Source: Hydrogenophaga pseudoflava (GTDB lineage: Bacteria; Pseudomonadota; Gammaproteobacteria; Burkholderiales; Burkholderiaceae_C). Taken from it: a stretch of DNA of 64,000 nucleotides. How positions within the stretch are numbered: the first letter of the stretch is position 1; every line of letters begins with the position of its first letter. This document shows positions 60,532 to 64,000 of this stretch, one piece after another. The translations under genes and the position numbers were made by a program. Under the pieces are notes generated by a model. That model was not told the DNA's origin. It did not search any database and worked only from the letters and a program-made list of their open reading frames with translations. The stretch is from contig NZ_JAVHJP010000004.1 of the NCBI RefSeq assembly GCF_031020795.1, positions 130,073-194,072 of the forward strand, in the 5' to 3' direction.

Positions 60532-61077
60532 TCAATCAAAGACTTCGGCGTTCTTGAGAAGCAGGGCGGCCTGGTCCTTGGCCGACAGATTGGGCGTTCC
60601 TTCGAATCCCCAGTCGATGCCCAGATCCGGGTCGTTCCAGAGGATGCTGCGCTCGTGCGCAGGGGCGTAGTAGTCGGTGGTCTTGTAGAGGAACTCTGCG
60701 GTGTCGCTGAGCACGACAAAGCCGTGGGCAAAACCCTCGGGCACCCACAGCTGGTGCTTGTTTTCGGCCGTCAGGTGGGCGCCGACCCATTGCCCGAACG
60801 TGGGCGAGGACCGGCGGATGTCGACGGCAACGTCGAACACCTCGCCCTGGACCACGCGCACCAGCTTGCCCTGCGGCTGCTGGACCTGGTAATGCAGCCC
60901 GCGCAGCACGCCCTTGGTGGACTTGGAGTGGTTGTCCTGCACGAAGCGCACGGGGCGTCCCACCGCTTCTTCAAAGCGGGCGTGATTGAAGCTCTCGAAG
61001 AAGAAGCCGCGGTCGTCGCCGAACACCTTGGGCTCGAACAGGATGACCTCTGGAATGGACTGGGGGGTCGCTTTCAT
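60532..61077 (-). CDS. rfbC: dTDP-4-dehydrorhamnose 3,5-epimerase
   Basis: 181-aa cupin-fold epimerase. Conserved blocks FGDDRGFFFESFN, DNHSKSTKGVLRGLHYQ with the catalytic His, and WVPEGFAHGFVVLSD are present. Third step of dTDP-L-rhamnose synthesis. Start at MKATPQ is four bases after the rfbA stop; a longer frame lies within rfbA. Confidence 0.97.
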   Translation of the reverse strand: MKATPQSIPEVILFEPKVFGDDRGFFFESFNHARFEEAVGRPVRFVQDNHSKSTKGVLRGLHYQVQQPQGKLVRVVQGEVFDVAVDIRRSSPTFGQWVGAHLTAENKHQLWVPEGFAHGFVVLSDTAEFLYKTTDYYAPAHERSILWNDPDLGIDWGFEGTPNLSAKDQAALLLKNAEVFD

Positions 61078-61081
61078 GGTG

Positions 61082-61963
61082 TTAGCGCACGTCGTCTTTG
61101 ATGATCTGCTGGAGGTACTGGCCATAACCGTTCTTGGCCAGTGGCTTGATCAGGCGTTGCACCTGCTCGACGTCGATCCACTTGCTGCGGTAGGCGATTT
61201 CCTCCGGGCAGGCCACCTTCAGGCCCTGGCGCTTCTCCAGGGTGGCAATGAACTGGCCTGCCTCCAGCAGGCTGTCGTGGGTGCCGGTGTCCAGCCATGC
61301 GTAGCCACGGCCCATCACCTCCACCTGCAGCGAGCCGGCTTCCAGGTACAGGCGGTTGAGGTCGGTGATCTCCAGCTCGCCGCGGGCCGAGGGCTTGAGG
61401 TTCTTGGCCAGCTCCACCACCTGGTTGTCGTAGAAGTACAGGCCGGTGACCGCGTAGTTGCTCTTGGGCTTGGCCGGTTTCTCTTCCAGGCTGAGCACCT
61501 TGCCCGAAGGGTCGAACTCGGCCACGCCGTAGCGCTCGGGGTCGTGCACGTGGTAGGCGAAGACGGTGGCGCCATCGGGTCGGCGCGTGGCGTTGCCCAG
61601 CAGGGCCGCGAAGTCGTGACCGTAGAAGATGTTGTCGCCCAGCACCAGCGAGGAGGGGGCGTTGCCGATGAACTGCTCACCGATGATGAAGGCCTGGGCC
61701 AGGCCGTCGGGGCTGGGCTGCACCGCGTACTGAAGGTTCAGGCCCCACTGGCTGCCATCGCCGAGCAGGTCGGTGAAGCGCGGCGTGTCCTGCGGGGTGG
61801 AGATGACCAGGATGTCTCGGATACCGGCGAGCATGAGGGTGCTCAGCGGGTAATAGATCATCGGCTTGTCGTACACGGGCATGAGCTGCTTGCTCACCGC
61901 CTGCGTCACGGGGTACAGGCGCGTGCCGGAGCCGCCGGCCAGGATGATGCCTTTTCTGTTCAT
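61082..61963 (-). CDS. rfbA: Glucose-1-phosphate thymidylyltransferase
   Basis: 293 aa. [32 protein letters not shown] and [12 protein letters not shown] are the RfbA signatures. Makes dTDP-glucose, the first step to dTDP-L-rhamnose. ATG start at MNRKG; a GTG three codons earlier overlaps the rfbD stop (GTGA) and could be the true start. Confidence 0.97.
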   Translation of the reverse strand: MNRKGIILAGGSGTRLYPVTQAVSKQLMPVYDKPMIYYPLSTLMLAGIRDILVISTPQDTPRFTDLLGDGSQWGLNLQYAVQPSPDGLAQAFIIGEQFIGNAPSSLVLGDNIFYGHDFAALLGNATRRPDGATVFAYHVHDPERYGVAEFDPSGKVLSLEEKPAKPKSNYAVTGLYFYDNQVVELAKNLKPSARGELEITDLNRLYLEAGSLQVEVMGRGYAWLDTGTHDSLLEAGQFIATLEKRQGLKVACPEEIAYRSKWIDVEQVQRLIKPLAKNGYGQYLQQIIKDDVR

Positions 61964-61968
61964 GGCGT

Positions 61969-62856
61969 TCACAGGATCTGTTGCAGGATGTGGTTCAGCC
62001 CTTCTTGCCAAGGCGGCAGGCGCAGGCCGAAGGTCTCGGTGAAGCGGCGGGTGTCCAGCCGCGAGTTCAAGGGGCGGCGGGCGCGGGTGGGGTAGTCGGC
62101 GCTGGCGATGGGGTGGACGTCCGCTGGCGTCAGGCTCAGCGGTCGACCCGCCCGAAGGGCACGCTCGATCACGAAGCGGGCGTAGTCGCACCAGGAGGTC
62201 TCTCCGCCGGCGCTCATGTGGTACAGGCCGAACGGAAAGGTCACGTCGTGGCGCATGCGCATGACCATGTGCGCGGTCAGATCGGCGATCAGGGCGGCCG
62301 AGGTGGGGGCACCCACCTGGTCGTGAACCACGTTCAGCTCCTTGCGCTCGGCCGCCAGGCGCAGCATGGTTTTGGCGAAATTGTTTCCGTGGGCACCCAC
62401 CACCCAGCTGGTGCGCAGGACCAGGTGCCTCGGATTGCCGCGCATCAGCGTCAGTTCGCCGTCGCGCTTGCTTCGCCCATAGGCCCCCAGCGGCGCGGTC
62501 GGGTCGGTTTCCACGTAAGGCGTGGCCTTCTCCCCATCGAAGACATAGTCGGTGGAGTAATGGATGACGGCCGCCCCCAAGCGGGCCGCTTCCTCACCCA
62601 TGACCGCTGGCGCGACGGCATTGACCGCCATGGCCAGCCGTCCATCGGCTTCGTCTTCGGCGCGGTCGACGGCGGTGTATGCGGCGGGATTGACGATGAG
62701 GTCGGGGCGCGATGCCCTGATCAGGGCGCGCAGCGCTTGTTCGTCGGCCAGGTCGCAGTCGCCCGAATCCACTGCATGAACGGTGCCCAGTGGTGCCAGG
62801 GCTCTCTGCAACTCAAACCCGACCTGGCCGTTTCTGCCGGTCAGGAGGATCTTCAT
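61969..62856 (-). CDS. rfbD: dTDP-4-dehydrorhamnose reductase
   Basis: 295-aa SDR with [16 protein letters not shown], active site YSTDYVFDG and YGRSKRDGE. Last step of dTDP-L-rhamnose synthesis, NADPH-dependent. The ATG overlaps the rfbB stop by four bases (ATGA). Confidence 0.97.
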   Translation of the reverse strand: MKILLTGRNGQVGFELQRALAPLGTVHAVDSGDCDLADEQALRALIRASRPDLIVNPAAYTAVDRAEDEADGRLAMAVNAVAPAVMGEEAARLGAAVIHYSTDYVFDGEKATPYVETDPTAPLGAYGRSKRDGELTLMRGNPRHLVLRTSWVVGAHGNNFAKTMLRLAAERKELNVVHDQVGAPTSAALIADLTAHMVMRMRHDVTFPFGLYHMSAGGETSWCDYARFVIERALRAGRPLSLTPADVHPIASADYPTRARRPLNSRLDTRRFTETFGLRLPPWQEGLNHILQQIL

Positions 62857-63917
62857 GCAAGCGCTCCGTACTGCTGGCCGATCCAGTTGCGGTAGTCGCC
62901 GCTCTGCACATGCGCCACCCAGTCGGGATGGTCGAGGTACCACTGCACCGTCTTGCGGATGCCGGTCTCAAAGGTCTCGGCGGGCTTCCAACCCAGTTCG
63001 CGGTGGATCTTGGTCGCGTCAATGGCGTAGCGGCGATCATGACCCGGGCGGTCTTTCACGTAGGTGATCTGCGTGGCGTAGGACTGGCCGTCGGCACGGG
63101 GGCGCAGGTCGTCCAGCAGTGCGCATACCGTCTTCACGATTTCGATGTTCGGCTTTTCGTTCCAGCCGCCCACGTTGTAGGTTTCGCCGGTGGTACCGGC
63201 TTCCAGCACGCGGCGGATGGCGCTGCAGTGGTCCTTGACGAACAGCCAGTCGCGCACCTGCATGCCGTCGCCATAGACTGGCAGCGGCTTGCCGGCCAGG
63301 GCATTGACGATCATCAGCGGGATCAGCTTCTCGGGGAAGTGATAGGGACCGTAGTTGTTCGAGCAGTTGGTGGTCAGCACCGGCAGGCCGTAGGTGTGGT
63401 GGTAGGCGCGCACCAGGTGGTCGCTGGCCGCCTTGGAGGCCGAGTAGGGGCTGTTGGGGGTGTAGGGCGTGGTTTCGGTGAACGGGGCATCGTTCGGTCC
63501 GAGCGTGCCGTAGACCTCGTCGGTCGACACGTGCAGGAACCGGAAGGCCGACTTGGCTTCGCCTTCAAGGGAGCCCCAGTACGCGCGCACGGACTCCAGC
63601 AGGTGGAAGGTGCCGACAACATTGGTCTGGATGAAGTCCTCGGGGCCGTGGATGGAGCGGTCGACGTGGCTCTCAGCGGCGAAGTTCACCACCGCACGGG
63701 GCCGGTGTTCGGCCAGCAGCCGGTCCACCAGGGCGCGGTCACCGATGTCGCCTTGAACAAAGATGTGTGCGGAGTTGCCCTGCAGGCTGGCCAGGTTCTC
63801 GGGGTTGCCGGCGTAGGTCAGCTTGTCCAGATTCACCACGGGTTCCTGGGACTGTGCGACCCAGTCGAGCACGAAGTTCGCGCCGATGAAGCCTGCGGCG
63901 CCGGTTACCAGAATCAT
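62853..63917 (-). CDS. rfbB: dTDP-glucose 4,6-dehydratase
   Basis: 354-aa extended [21 protein letters not shown], the family motif [24 protein letters not shown] and the catalytic Asp-Glu pair in STDEVYG are present. Second step of the pathway and first gene of the leftward rfbBDAC-manC-wzm-wzt operon. Start ATG preceded by AGGAG. Confidence 0.98.
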   Translation of the reverse strand: MILVTGAAGFIGANFVLDWVAQSQEPVVNLDKLTYAGNPENLASLQGNSAHIFVQGDIGDRALVDRLLAEHRPRAVVNFAAESHVDRSIHGPEDFIQTNVVGTFHLLESVRAYWGSLEGEAKSAFRFLHVSTDEVYGTLGPNDAPFTETTPYTPNSPYSASKAASDHLVRAYHHTYGLPVLTTNCSNNYGPYHFPEKLIPLMIVNALAGKPLPVYGDGMQVRDWLFVKDHCSAIRRVLEAGTTGETYNVGGWNEKPNIEIVKTVCALLDDLRPRADGQSYATQITYVKDRPGHDRRYAIDATKIHRELGWKPAETFETGIRKTVQWYLDHPDWVAHVQSGDYRNWIGQQYGALA

Positions 63918-64000
63918 CTTTTCTCCTGCTTGGTGTGTCGGGCGAATCCGTGAAGACCCATCACGCAACCCAGGGATGCGGTGGATCTTTGGCGGGTATG
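63918..64000. promoter_or_regulatory. Upstream region of the rfb operon
   Basis: The last 83 bases hold the AGGAG ribosome binding site of rfbB and no other recognisable gene. The promoter of the operon probably lies here or beyond the window edge; no convincing -10/-35 pair was found. Confidence 0.3.

Overview
The window is high-GC DNA with dense, short-spaced genes, many ATGA/GTGA start-stop overlaps and the rpsP-rimM-trmD-rplS order. Gene content (glutaryl-CoA dehydrogenase with a LysR regulator, a CobD/CbiB-like protein beside rsgA and an M48 protease, PiT plus DUF47, an intergenic repeat of the type common in Comamonadaceae) points to a betaproteobacterium of the order Burkholderiales, most likely Comamonadaceae and possibly Hydrogenophaga-like. 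The genus is an inference from gene style only. No tRNA, rRNA, insertion sequence, prophage or CRISPR array was seen.

Layout. 1-5.2 kb: housekeeping and small-molecule genes (methyltransferase, GNAT, gcdH/LysR, msrA, EamA exporter). 5.4-9.3 kb: one giant surface protein with an ESPR-type N-terminus, an LEPR motif, two DUF4347 domains, a lectin-like domain and four cadherin-like repeats. 9.3-15.4 kb: a zinc locus. znuC-znuB-znuA run leftward; zur, a MacB/FtsX-type ABC pair, an 80-aa Cys/His-rich secreted protein and a DUF3299 protein run rightward; likely Zur operators lie between them. 15.4-19.3 kb: a TetR-controlled membrane pair (ABA4-like plus an unnamed polytopic protein), an AEC carrier, a TM2 protein and a GNAT. 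19.4-21.7 kb: the ribosomal operon rpsP-rimM-trmD-rplS, with structured leaders. 21.7-30.2 kb: CoA pyrophosphatase, CobD/CbiB-like protein, rsgA, M48 protease, oligoribonuclease, phosphate transport and an RhlE-type DEAD-box helicase with a long structured 5' leader.

30.2-64 kb: one very large surface-polysaccharide (O-antigen/capsule) locus, almost all leftward. It makes dTDP-L-rhamnose (rfbBDAC) and GDP-mannose with conversion toward GDP-D-rhamnose (manC, gmd, rmd). A 4,6-dehydratase, a reductase and a PglC-type phosphosugar transferase probably make and load an N-acetyl-6-deoxyhexosamine such as QuiNAc on undecaprenyl phosphate. Large multidomain glycosyltransferases extend the chain, and export is by a Wzm/Wzt ABC transporter with a C-terminal substrate-recognition domain. 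No Wzx or Wzy was recognised. An FkbM-type methyltransferase carrying a coiled coil sits directly against wzt and could be a chain terminator/ruler analogous to WbdD. A rightward pair of secreted proteins (subtilisin-like S8 protease and a peptidase S74-type intramolecular-chaperone protein) interrupts the locus at 44.9-47.7 kb; together with the membrane protein at 49.3-51.5 kb it looks lower in GC by eye, suggesting insertion or recombination.

The strongest candidates for undescribed biology are the zur-MacB-DUF3299 zinc module with its small Cys/His protein, the FkbM-coiled-coil/Wzt arrangement, the DUF4347 His/Cys dyads, and the structured leaders of rpsP and rhlE.
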